DNA from: Bilabrum cf. latius | Lineage: Eukaryota; Bigyra: Bicosoecida; Bigyra; Bicosoecida | Assembly (NCBI GenBank): GCA_965178125.1 | Contig: OZ237745.1 | Span: forward strand, 868,001-932,000 | Reading direction: 5' to 3' | DNA: 64,000 bases | Shown here: positions 35,935 to 47,800 of the stretch, piece after piece | Layout of the letters: each line of letters starts with the position of its first letter | Numbering within the stretch: position 1 is the first letter of the stretch | Notes under the pieces: model-generated | The model's database searches: none | The model's input: only the letters and a program-made list of their open reading frames with translations | What the model was told of the DNA's origin: nothing | Program-made: the position numbers and the translations under genes

Positions 35935-36969
35935 ATGGATCCTCCGAGGTTGACTGGATGCTATCGTGGCTGTGGCCGACCCTTTGTGAGAAATCATCGC
36001 CGGCAAGCAGTGACGGTCCAGGTGCAGCCATACGCCAGCACAGGCTGAAGATGCGCCCCAGCGGCTCTACGTGGGAAGTTTCACGGCACCTCGCGCTCAA
36101 TCGGGGTGCTGTTTGGCCGTTGTTACCCTGGACTTGAATTTCCAGTTTTGTTGAAACTGGACAAACCCAGCATCACTGAGAAGCACCGACAGCCAATCAA
36201 GCAGCCTTTTTCAACCAACCAAGTCGCATGGAAGAATTGACGCTGCTATGATGCCTTACTTGAATCCATAGTAGAGCAAGAGGTTAATAAGAAAAAACTG
36301 GCGAGCGCTGCCCCTCAGCGCCCGAATAGCACGCGGCTTGATTGCCGCTCGAGTCTAATTGTGACCTCTCAACTTCCACATCTGCATGTGGTCGGGTGAT
36401 CCGATCCCCCTGATCCAAGTCACTCGTCACACATGTCCAAACCCACACCTGCCCGGCCTGTGCCTCCCCCTTCCTATCCGCCGCATCAACCCAATGACCC
36501 CACCGATCATCTTCTCCTCCACTACTTCCTCCCCCTTTCCGGTGAACCGTCGCCCCCCTCCCTCTGCTCTACCCTCCCCAACCCCTCCATTCGCCACCCC
36601 ACCCCACCCCACCCCTGCACTTCCCTCCCTAGCCGCTCTCTCTCTCTCACTCCTCCGCATCGCTACGTCGCATCTGAGCCTGCTCCTCGAGCGGGTCCTG
36701 CGCCCACCGAGCGACCTCAATCTCAGAGACCTTGCTGGCCTCACCAGCTGAGCTGCACCAAGCCTCCGTAGATTTGCTGCCGCCAGACTGACTTGCAGCA
36801 TAGCGGTCATGAAGCATTTCGAAGATACTGACGTACCCTAATAGTCAGGAAGGGTGCATGGCAAAAACGTGCACACCACTGGTGGCACGTTGCCACTGGC
36901 ACCAACGTTGAAACGGAAATTGAACAAAACAGATCATATCTGGATACAGCGCACGAACAATAGATCAAA
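35935..36969. other. Convergent intergenic region with pyrimidine-rich tract
   Basis: This lies between the ends of two convergent genes. I see no gene. It holds a small inverted repeat GCGCTG/CAGCGC (about 36305-36322) and a C/T-rich tract (about 36527-36653, CACCCCACCCCA and CTCTCTCT). Short open frames here are low-complexity and unsupported. Confidence 0.5.
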
Positions 36970-39900
36970 TCAAGAGCGCCCCACCGCAACCCATGCACCT
37001 CGCGATGTTGGGGTTGGTGACCGCTTAGCAACTTGTAGCCTGAGGTCACCCAGGCAATCTCCATCCTCATCGTCCTCGACGGCGTCTCGGTGCTCCTCGC
37101 CCCTCCACCCCATCCTGCCTGCCCCGCCCTAAGATTCACCGGATGTACTACCCCGAGCATCCACCAGAGCACTGGATGATCCGCCCTGGCTTCCTTGATC
37201 GGCCACGCTGCTGCTGCTGCTTCTGCCAGAAGCACCGCGCGGGAGTTGCTGCCTCAGCACCGCCGAGACATTCTTGCCAAAGCCCGACACGTCCATGCTC
37301 GATGATGACGTGCACGAATTTCTGTCCGCCAGACAGTCTTTCGTTGCGCTTACACTACCTGCGCGAGAGAGCATGAGGCCATTCGCATTCTCCTGCTCGC
37401 TGCCGCTAAATACTCCAAGGAGCCGCCGTGCAACCGAGACTCGGGTCGCAGCCACGTCAAAAGCTGGAAGCGCGCATCCGTGCACAAGGACGATGCCGCT
37501 GTCCCCGAGATCCACCGAGGTGGGGGCACCAAGCCCTGCGAGTGGCGGTCGATGCATGGGATCTCGGCCATGCACTGCGCCGTGCACATTCGCAACGACC
37601 GTCGCTGCTTGCTACAGAAAGTGGAGCAGAACCGGCTCTTCCCTCACGAATCCGCGCTTTGTGCCGGTCTTTGCCGCCTTGATTCTCTCCCTACGATTGA
37701 GGGCGATGGCGTCGCGGCACTTAGCTGGGAAGCCGCGGGCAAGCTGACCCACTTCCTGGCTCTGTGCGTAGCAAAACGGGTCCTTCTACTCCTTTGTTGG
37801 CAGCACAGTCGCAACGTCATCCTGCAGAGACCTGGTGGCCACACAGTCCGCTATATTTGGGTCTGAGGGCGAGGCTGGCGAGAAAGCCTCCGTCGTACTG
37901 CTAAACACGCCCTTTCCAGAGCCTGCTGCGCTGCGGTTTTCACGTGGAGCGGACGTTACGTCTGCTTCTTCGCCCCACGCCTCCACCACCTTGCCTCTGG
38001 CCTATTTCGGTTGTCTCGCCCTGATCGCGACGCAGCTGCCTGCTGCAAATACCCGCCGAAGCCCCACCACGCGCATGTCCTGCTCCACCAGCAGCATGCC
38101 TTCCTCGTCCATGCGGGACCTCAAGTGGAGCGCTGCAAAGCCCGTGTCAGGGTTCCCCCTCTCGGCCCAAACGACCGTGTCGGCAGTGATGGTCCTACCC
38201 TATTGCGTAGTTCCCCCGCCTTTGCTCGGCTGCCAGCTGGCAAGAGGGTCGCCCATCACAACCTCCACGCCGTGCCTCTTCAAAGCTTCCATGGCGTGCT
38301 TGGCCGGGTCGATGGCTGGTCGCCTTTGCTGCGAACACCCGACCACGTTGCCAACCAAGCGCCTACTATACTCCATAGATTCAGGTACAGAAGATTCTAA
38401 CCGCTCCCTCGTACCATCCGAATCTTCCCACCTGGCTGCGCTGGAATGAACCGACTGAACACGGCTCTGAACACTGGCTGCCCTGCTCAAAGGGGCGACA
38501 GGAAGCTCAGTGAGATCTGCTGCAGCACCACGGAGGGACTTCTGCTGCACCTTGCAAGGAATCACGCCGCCCTTCACGAAGAGCTCTTCCAGGAGCAGCC
38601 GTGGGTGCTTGGCGTACGGCTCTCTCTCCGAAGTCACCGCGCGTATCACCCTCCTGGCAGTGGAGAACACGGCACCATCGAATTGCTTGGTCGAAGGTTC
38701 GCTATCCCCCGCGCTGCTGCTCGTGCCTGCCTCTCGGCTGCCTTGTCGCACGGTGGAGCTCTGTGCCCGTACCCGAATGCGTGGAGTGCTGGTGCTCGAA
38801 GTGGGGGGCATTCTGTGAGAGCAGAGCTATCCAACAGCCTGGACGCGCTGGGCGCTCCTTGTATACCTCGGAAGCAGCTCCATCGATCTGCTCACCAAGC
38901 AGCACTGGCGCTCCGGAAAACAACGCTTGAACGCAATCGCCAGTTCGATCCCCCCGGCTCCGCCGCCCACCACCAGCAGCGCTTTGGACTTGGTCAGCCC
39001 TTTGCGCAGCAGCTGCTGCTCCTGCTGTCCCTTGGCTGCCAACGAGTACCAAGAGCGACGAGCTGCTTGCTCGGGAGGTACAGTGGGCGCCTGATCGGGG
39101 GCAAGCACGAGAAAGTCATAGGGAATCCGCGCACGCCCCACCTCGATGGCATCAGAGTGGATGCCAACGCAGCTGGTATCCATGACGTTGCCATTCTTCA
39201 CCGTGGCAGCAGCATGGTCGGGGCATCGCAGGCGTCCGAACCAGGAGGCCCGTGCGCGATCCGGGAGCACTCCATGGAGACTCGGCTGGTGCCAGTCCAT
39301 GGTGGTTCTTGATCCGCATACCAGCGTGACGCGGAAGGAAGGGTTCTGGCACAGGCAAAAGGCGGTGACGCAGGCACTCGCAGACGCGCCGACGACCACA
39401 ATTTCGGTCTTGCTGGGCCCAACTGCCCGCTGCATCGTGAGCTCAACCGCGTACTGGCCTCCAGGTTCTGACTCGTTGCTTTCATTCTTTTTGTCCGCAC
39501 CAGCAACTGCCTGCTACTCGCTTCCTGCACATGCTGAAGACGGCCCCCCCTTAGTCTCCTTTTTTTGCATGCCCCTACCGGAACTGGATCCAGAGGTGCT
39601 GGCTCGCTCTGCCTTCAGCTCTTCTTGCAGATGTTTGATGAAGTGAGGCCATACGTTCTGCATGATCACCTTCATGGCAGCGCGTTGGATGGGCTCGAAG
39701 GCAGAGGGGAGCAAAAATCCCCCCTCTCCTATGTCGGCGTCCGACGGGTTGTTGCTGGCTGCTAAGTGTTTGGAGCTGTCACACCTGTCGCGCTTGCTCG
39801 GCCGTTCCACTAGATCACGCGTACTATGCCCAGCTGTCTTCCTGATAACCTGACTTGACTCATCTGCAAGCTGCTTGGACATCTTAGCGCAAGCCCGTAC

Positions 39901-41478
39901 TTGCGACCAGAGGCTCTCAGCGTCAGCCTGCTTCCTGGCTGCTGCGATGTCAACTAGCGAGTACAGGCCCGCAGAGCCGCCCCCCTGGTAGGAAATACCA
40001 CCGAGAAGGGAGCCGCTGTTCCCGCTGACCGATAGATCATCCGAGCATCCGATGCTCTGCATGGCTTGGACCAGAACGGATTCCGACTTCTTCTTGGCTT
40101 GCGGGGGTGCTGCTGGGCGCTTGGACCCTGCTGCACCGCTGTCCCCGCTGCTGGATCTATTCTGTGCTCCTTGCCCCTTCACAGTGTCTGCTTCACTCAA
40201 GACCGGCGAGGTGATCCCCAGCCGCGCCTGCACTGCTGCCGCAACACGAGCCCTGCCTGCCGGAGACATTTGCGCTGGTCCCCTGGCAACATCGAATTGA
40301 CTGCCTCGCTGCAGACGGGCTTCGAAGCCATCGCCATGCGCGCTGCCGATCGGTCGGGTACGAGTTGGCTAAAAATCAATCCTATTCATTGCAAAGGGTT
40401 CGGTCTGTCTCGCGGCCATGCTAAAAGCGCTCGCAGCATGCTGTTCTCCATGGTGCTGCACCCTGGCGTGGTTTCGGTGCGGCCCACGACCGCGTGATAT
40501 GCCTGTTGCCAAGCTGGACGAAGCCTTAGGAAGCACGCTTGGAGATGCCTCTGTGTTAAAGCTTGTAGCTGATACTATTCGGTTGTCTTGTCTATCGTGT
40601 GACAGCATGGAAGGCGCGATTGCCCGCTATCCGCTGCCAGTTGCTGTGGCAAATTCTGCGTCCGCTGCCGTGGGATCATAGATTGCCCGAAAGTGGGTGC
40701 GTTTTCCCTAAAAACTCGACACAATTAGCACATTAGTCTCTGAGGAATCGCTGTGCCTGTGTGCGCTGCCCTACGCTGCCCCAGGGGATACTTCAGCTCG
40801 GTCCTCGATCGATAAACTGGTGGCATCGACAATGGCAGACCACCCTGTCCCTCCGAGCGGCACAACCTCGGCACCGTCTGCCTTGGCCAACATTATGGAT
40901 CTTTTAATCAGTGGCGCCACATCTAGCATGAGCATCGCCGACTTGTTCTAGCTCAAATTCGCACCAATCGCCGGGATGTCTCCACCGTATCGCGCTAGCA
41001 TCGCAGCATGCAACAGACCACACAGCTGCTGATAGCTTCGCATAACATGCGTGCGAACTTGATCAGATATATTTAGCTGCATCGGTGCGCGCTTGATCAC
41101 GTACTGCTCCACTAGGTACTGCGAGCAGGCACGCACAACCTGAACGATTCTCTTCTACCTGCCTCCGGTTATTCTTTGTGGTTCTCGAGCATCAGCATGG
41201 ACCGCAATAGATTGATGCAATCTTGAATAGCGTAAGAAATCGATGTACGCAAGCACGCTATCTTCGCAGTGCAATTTGGCTGCTATTCTAAGCAAGCGCG
41301 AACGCAACGAATGAAAGCGCGAAACTCCGGTCAGGCTGACATCAGAAAGACTCAGAGCCGCTGTCGTAGGCAGCATGTACCTCTCTCCCGCCATGGAGCC
41401 ATCTTCATCATGGTCAGCTTGCCCAGCACCCACCGCATCGTTTGGATGTGTAGTAGTAGTGGAGGGACAGCAGCCCAT
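36970..41478 (-). CDS. RGS-domain protein fused to degenerate FAD/NAD(P) oxidoreductase
   Basis: A 1,502-residue open frame, free of TAA and TGA, with 13 in-frame TAGs read as Gln, ending in TGA. The chosen start gives MGCCPS, a typical N-myristoylation/palmitoylation signal. An RGS-like region begins near residues 57-173 (EDSVLAYIDFLRY, CSQYLVEQYVIKRAPMQLNI). It appears to finish near 563-623 (LPSAFEPIQRAAMKVIMQ then NVWPHFIKHL), with a long insert between. From about 682 comes a pyridine-nucleotide-disulfide oxidoreductase fold of the NDH2/AIF/SelD-associated type: TEIVVVGASASACVTAF, LLVVGGGAGGIELAIAF (about 836), ADTVVWAERG and VFAAGSC. RGS domains accelerate GTP hydrolysis by G-alpha proteins. 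The FAD site has lost key residues, so activity is doubtful. An alternative reading as two genes would need a TAG stop at 39514. Confidence 0.8.
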
Positions 41479-41846
41479 GACGACGCCAATACCGCAAAAT
41501 GAAGGAGCGAACCTCTTAACTTGAAATTTTGTACTCAACCGTGTCTTTTTGCGCAAACTTGCTTCCTCAAATCCAGACTAGTACGAATACTCTTAGAGAA
41601 AAGTTGAAGCGCAGTTTACTTCACTTGTGACGCAGTCGGTGCCACAAGTGGTCGCAAGATGGCACAGAACGTTCATGAACACAACCAAAAACGCTCGATC
41701 CATAATCGCCATTCCAGCCCACTAAGCAAGCATTTAGGACAAAATGGCAGGATTTCTACCTGCTAGTCACGAATCAATGACTAAGTGAGTACCAAGGACA
41801 AGCTATGCAACTCGCAGCCACAACCTGTGTGACCCCTTGTGCTAAA
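41479..41846. other. Intergenic, 368 bp
   Basis: This separates two minus-strand genes. It contains the 5' region of the RGS-oxidoreductase gene and the 3' end of the giant surface-protein gene. No further coding sequence is seen. Confidence 0.5.
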
Positions 41847-44800
41847 TCAGACTCTCTCCGGAGCCCTCGGACGCCGCCGCCCGGGAGGCACACGACGGCC
41901 CATGGATCCAGGACTAGACCCTACCCCGCTATGACCAATGGCCTTGCTATCTTCTGCAATCGCTGCCTACGCTTGGCCGCCATGGTTCTCGGCTCCATGG
42001 GGCGAAGCGTCACTGAAGCCGGACCTGTCAGCGTTCGGGCCCGCATCTTCACCAACACGGCCATGGTCATTTCCGCTGGCCCCAGCACCAGCAGGGCCAC
42101 TCCGTGCATTCATTGCACTTGCCCACCGCAGTCCAGTAGGGCCTGTAGTTTTCTCAAGCTTCACAAGCTCCGCCTCATTGCGCCTCATCCTCTCGCGCAT
42201 CTCGAAGTACCCGGCCCACACCGCATACGCAAGGAACACCGCATTGATCGCGATCAGGAACAGCGTTGCAAGGACTCGCACGCCGTCACCGAGCCTGCCC
42301 GTGTTCAAGAACAGCCCAGCAAGCAGGCTGAGAACGGCAACATCGAGGCTGAGCTCGTCCAAGTGATTCAATGTGTCGCTGACGTACGGCTGAGTGCGGC
42401 TGTGGATGGCACGAAATATCACGTAAACAGCAGCACTCGCAAATGCTTGCATGTCTGGACCCAGAGGCTGCAGCGTGACACCAGCCACAGCGCTGAGCGT
42501 CTTGCGAGCGATAATCACGGCCTCATTGAAGTAGTACTCGTGCTTGTAGGAACTGTAAAAGAAGCCTAGGGAGCGTCTCAGCTGGCCGGTGCGCAGCTCG
42601 TCTCTCCTTAGCGTGAGCAGTCCTACAACCACCAAAGGGATGCCAGCTGTCCAAAGGACGAGGGCAGGCACGGCAACAGCCAGAACGAAGCCACTGTGTG
42701 GCTCCTCAAAGCATCGCACGGACAGGTCCTCCACGAGGTACCTCTGCCCGCCCTCAACGATTGTCTTACATGTGAGCAGCTGCAAGGCCGTCCTGGTCAG
42801 CAGAGTGTGCAGCAGGAAGAGAACGACCCCAACCGATAGAATCCACTTCTCTGGAATCCTGTCCAGCTGCTTCTCCAGCTTCTTTCTCGCTTGACGCATT
42901 GCATTGTGGCGAGTAAGATTGCGTGCGATTGCTGCCTTGGCGCTTCCTGAACCGCCAGAGCTGGCTGCTGCCGCTGCGGCTGCTGCCGCTTCATGCTCCA
43001 GTCCTAGGTCTCTACGAAGAGCCCGGATCCTCCTGTGGATATCGTCCGGGTCCACCAAGGCTCCTCGACGCGACCTGTCGCCAGTAGCCTCTGCGGAACC
43101 AGTCGAGTTATCAGAGTCAGTGGACTCTTCCACTGATTCTTCTTCGCTCTCGGCAGCACCCTCCGAGGTGGTCAAAGACGCCAAAGATGAAGGCGGCTAG
43201 GGCTGCCCGTGGACGAGCAAGCCCCCTCTCCTGCGGCTGCTTCCCTGCGCCAGCGGGTTCTCTTGATGCAGGGAATACTCGGTGCGGCGCTGCGCTGACG
43301 CAGCTGACATAATCCTACCATGTGTGCTAGAAGCGCTGAAGCTGCCGCCACCCGTGAGTATCTGAAGCACGGAACGTCGTCTGGAATTTCTTGGCGGTCT
43401 AGATCCTGACGCAGGGGCGTCCTGCCCTGGTGCGCCTACTTGACCTGACTACGGCACCTGACTAGATACACTACCACGGCCAACTTGCCCAGGCTCGTAT
43501 GGTAGCGTGGACTGCAAGTAAAAGTATGCCCCGACCCAGAACCCGGTGATAATGAGGGCAAGCGCGAAGGGAACTACCTCGATCAGGGTTGCAGACACTA
43601 GCCACTTCGTGCGTGAATCCCCCTGCTGCGTCCCATCGTCCACAGCGCACTCGAATGTAATCATGTTCATCCCCGCAGACGAGGTCGCATCGAAACCCTC
43701 GAACATGGCTAGCACGCTTCTGGGCCACTGCAGTTCAAACGCGGCAGCGAGAGAGATCTGCTGCAAGTGATTCACCAGAATTTTGGCAATGCCGACATGA
43801 GTTGCGGATGCATGCCCCCGGCTGCGAATAGAGCTGTATATGGCCAAGGACAAGCCGCATACGCAAAGAAGTGCAAGGAGCAAGCCAAGCGCTGCGGTAA
43901 TTCCTCGTGGTGGACACTCATCACAACCTTGCGCAGGAGACCACGAAAATCCATCAGTACATGACGCGCACAGCGGGCCAGTGTACCCGGCTCCGCACTG
44001 AGTGCTGTGTTCCCACAGCTGACGCACCGCCGCCCTTGTCTGAGCGGCAGCAGCACGACCAATCACTGCGTCGAGTGCAGCACCTGGCCTGAGAGCGGCT
44101 TCTATGAGCGCCTCGTGCCGACTTGCTGGTGCTCGAGTCGTGTCGCTGTTGTTGCCGGCGGCACCTGCACCTGGGTTCTACAGCTGCCTAGCCGTGCTGC
44201 CTGCTGCTGATCCATATGCTGAAGATACTAACAGCGTTGGATTGGCTGCCAGATCAGCTAGTGATAGCCCACTCATCGATCCATTGCGAATGAATGACTC
44301 CATCGTCGGCGGTACAATCGACAGTGCCTCGCTGTTGGAGCTGTTGACTGGTTTACCGGAACTCAGTACTTGGTCGCTAGCATGCAGACCAACGCGCTCG
44401 CGGACGCCGGCAACAGCCGACTGCAGGCTGGCAATTCCATCGATCACCATTTGTGCATCGTCACCGTTCCACCCGTCGCACCTTTGGACAGAATCGACGC
44501 CGCTGCATGGGACAAACACTGGCAAGACTCCATCACCATCAGCCGGAAACCACTGATATCCAGCGAGAGGCACAATCTCATGCTCTAGGTCGCCGCTGCA
44601 GAATGCCCCTTCTGGGCACGGATTGCACCTGACGGCGTCAAACTTTTCTGTGTTTGAGCGAAGGAACTGACCCAATGCTGCTGCCGATTCATCAAACGCG
44701 AATTGTGATGGGCGGCGACCTAAGCGCAGGACGTCTGCACTCGGGGTCAGGCACCTGGGCAGCACGGGGGCACTCCACGAAGACCATGGCCCTTCCAATC

Positions 44801-47800
44801 CAAATATGTTGCGAAACCTGGATCGAAGCACCACGGAACCCTCGGGTATCCCAAACAACTGAACTTGCACCGTCTGCATCTGCCACAGAACACCTCCGAT
44901 GGTTGTCTTGCGGCTGTCGGTCACGCTGTCCCCGAACTGCTCGACTAGCCTGTCGTCTGCTGACGGAGACAATGCCGGATCTGTCAGGTTCGCAGAGCTT
45001 AAGTCGGCATACTGGATGACCAACGACGTTGGGACATCGTTTTCAGAATCAGATTTTGCCAGTACGCCACCAAGCTGCTGCGAATCTTGCTCTGGAGCGC
45101 CCCCACTTGCAGCTGGGAATGCCACGAGCACCTCCACCACGATTTGATCGTGCACCCCGCGCTACTTGGCACCTTGCACCGCCACAGGCCGTAAACCCGG
45201 CGGCCTTGCACTTACGACGAAACTGAAAGCCGAGCTGTCGGACGTGGATGAGACGTGCCCACCTGCAGTGATGACCACAACATTGAAGTCCAGCGTAGAG
45301 AAAAACGGTGCTAGATCCTCCGTAAAGGAGGGAATCTAGCACTGCCACTATAATGATGGGACATCTTCGCTTGGCTGTTGGCACTGGATCCGGACAAGGA
45401 CAGAATCATCAGCCGACCAGTCACCAGCCGTCTTGTTGGTGCTATTGAGCCAGACCGAAACTGCAGCTTCCCTGTCGCCAAAGCGGCCATTTTCCATTAG
45501 TCCAGCCGCATCTGCTGCACCAGCTGTGCTAAAGGCGGTCAAAAATATGCCCACGAGCTCTTTGCTGCCAGTCCCGAGGTTCTACCCGCTGACCAGGAGA
45601 TCCGTCCCCCCGGCTGCGCCCGTTGTGGGACTGACTCGCAGTACGCGGGGAGGGCCAACTATCGCAACAGAGGTAGACGCCACAACAGTCACGTTGCTGC
45701 TCGATCCTTCTCCACGGTACCTAATGGAGTCTGCTACCTGCCCGCCCACGACTAGCTCGGCTGGAAACGTTGCGATCTCTCCCGCGCCCACGGTCTGCAA
45801 GCCCAAGTCCACGCCATCGCAGCGGAGTTGGCTTGTGGCACCCCGGGGGATCTCAGCAATGACCGAAGTACCTTCGACCGGCTCGGGTGGCTGCACCCTG
45901 CCGAATCGCTCGTCATCCGCAACGAGCAGCGACAGGTTCGAAGTGCAGTCGATGCCAGCAACTAGCACAGCATGCGCCGTCTTGTTCTCGCCCGTGCTAA
46001 GATCCTCAAATCGGTTTCCTGGCAGCATGGCAGATCGTGCGCCCAGATTTTCGCCCAAAAGATCAAACGCCTGATATCTCGCCAGGAGTTTGGCCGCACC
46101 CTGCACCGGCAGCTGTGCATCGGCAAGCCCTGCACCTCTGTCGGTCGATGATCGACTGAATACAATGGAGGGCACAACAGCAAACATTCCTGGACGATCG
46201 TAGTCCACCACACTCGTTGCAGCAGTGGATTTTCCTTGTATTGCGGCCTGGACCGGGAATACGCGGATCCCAGCTCCGATCGATGCAGGGATACGAACTT
46301 GCCTCTGCGCGTGACCAACGCCCGCAACTTCAACTGGCTCGCTGGAGATTGACACCTTGCCAAACTAGAGGTAGAGCGGACTTATGTCCATGCCAAGGCT
46401 TGTGCCACCAACAGTCACAATGCCTCCGACTGTTGGCATCGTAAACGGCAAAATCGAGTTGATGAGTGGCGGAGCCTGCTCGATTCGGGTTCGGATCAGG
46501 CTGTCATCAGCAACCTGCTTACCATCCAATTCGTTCGCAATGCTCCAGTCGACAGGGCTCAAGGTAGTGTTGCCCAGAGTAACTCGAAAGAACGGCTGCT
46601 GGTACCCCCGCACTCGGACAGAAACGGTTATGTTGCGCCCCAGCACTTCGGGAAGGATACATGTAAGTCCTCTGTTGGCGAACACGTATGCAGGTTCCAG
46701 GCAAGTGCTCGTTTCTCCTGTGGCTGGGATACCGATCGAAACGTCATCGACAGCGGCGATGAAGTTCTTGGCGGGGTCGAGAGAGACGTACATTCCATCC
46801 CCACCGAGGACAAGACGCTGACCACCGCCCGAAGATAGCAGCAGCACCGGCGGTGACCTTGCGTCTCCAGGGGGCGCAGTGCACCCTCGCTACACAAACC
46901 CCGCTTCGTTCAACACTTCACGGGCGCCAAGAGCGTAGATGCAGTATATTTCGGGACTTCTGTACTAAAACTCTACCCATCTACCGAATCGAGTCCGAGA
47001 CACGGCTATCGGCAAGGCGCCATCAGGCTGCCCCTGGACGCGTAGCTTCACGGAAACTCGGGCGTCTTGCGCGTATCCAGCAGGCATTCCTACGCAAATA
47101 ATTGTCTAGCTGGTCACCACTGTTGCAGAATCACACTATCGCACTTCATCTCTCTGCCCAAGATCGATCGTTTGTATCTCGACCTACACGGACACCAGCT
47201 CGCCACCGGTCGGAAACCCAAACCCAGAAATCGTGACTGGATAGCCGCCCCCTCTTCTGCCAGAGGCGGGCATCACCGAGGTCAAGTACGCTGGCTCATA
47301 GTTCACCATGACTGGATTGGCTTCACTGCTGCCACCCGGGCTACCCGGACGCAGGCGGCCTTCCCTCTCTAGATGCACCTCCACTTGAGCCTGGCTCAAA
47401 GCACCCCGCGGCGTGACCGCGCGAAGGTGAAACACGGGAAGTGTTCCTTGTGCAGGAGTTATCGTTCCAATAGGGAGAAGAATCGTGCGAGTGTCCAATG
47501 TGACCCGTGTGTCCCACCACACTCTTGAGCAAGGCTTGCCTCTTATTGTCACAGAGACTGGCCTTGGGAGCACGCCAAGCTGAACGAGGGCCGTGGCATT
47601 CACCTGCTCCGTTGGTAGTCCCATAAGCACTGATATTGCTTCATGCGCAAAAGGGTCGTCATACACTGGGATGTCGATGGTGTCCCCTCCGTCAGGGTCC
47701 AGATTGGGCGACAATGTCGACAGAGCCGAGCCAAGCGAGCGACTTGCAAGAGTTGGTTGCCCAAACGTGAAACCCGTCACGCAAGGCAACCTAGACTTAG

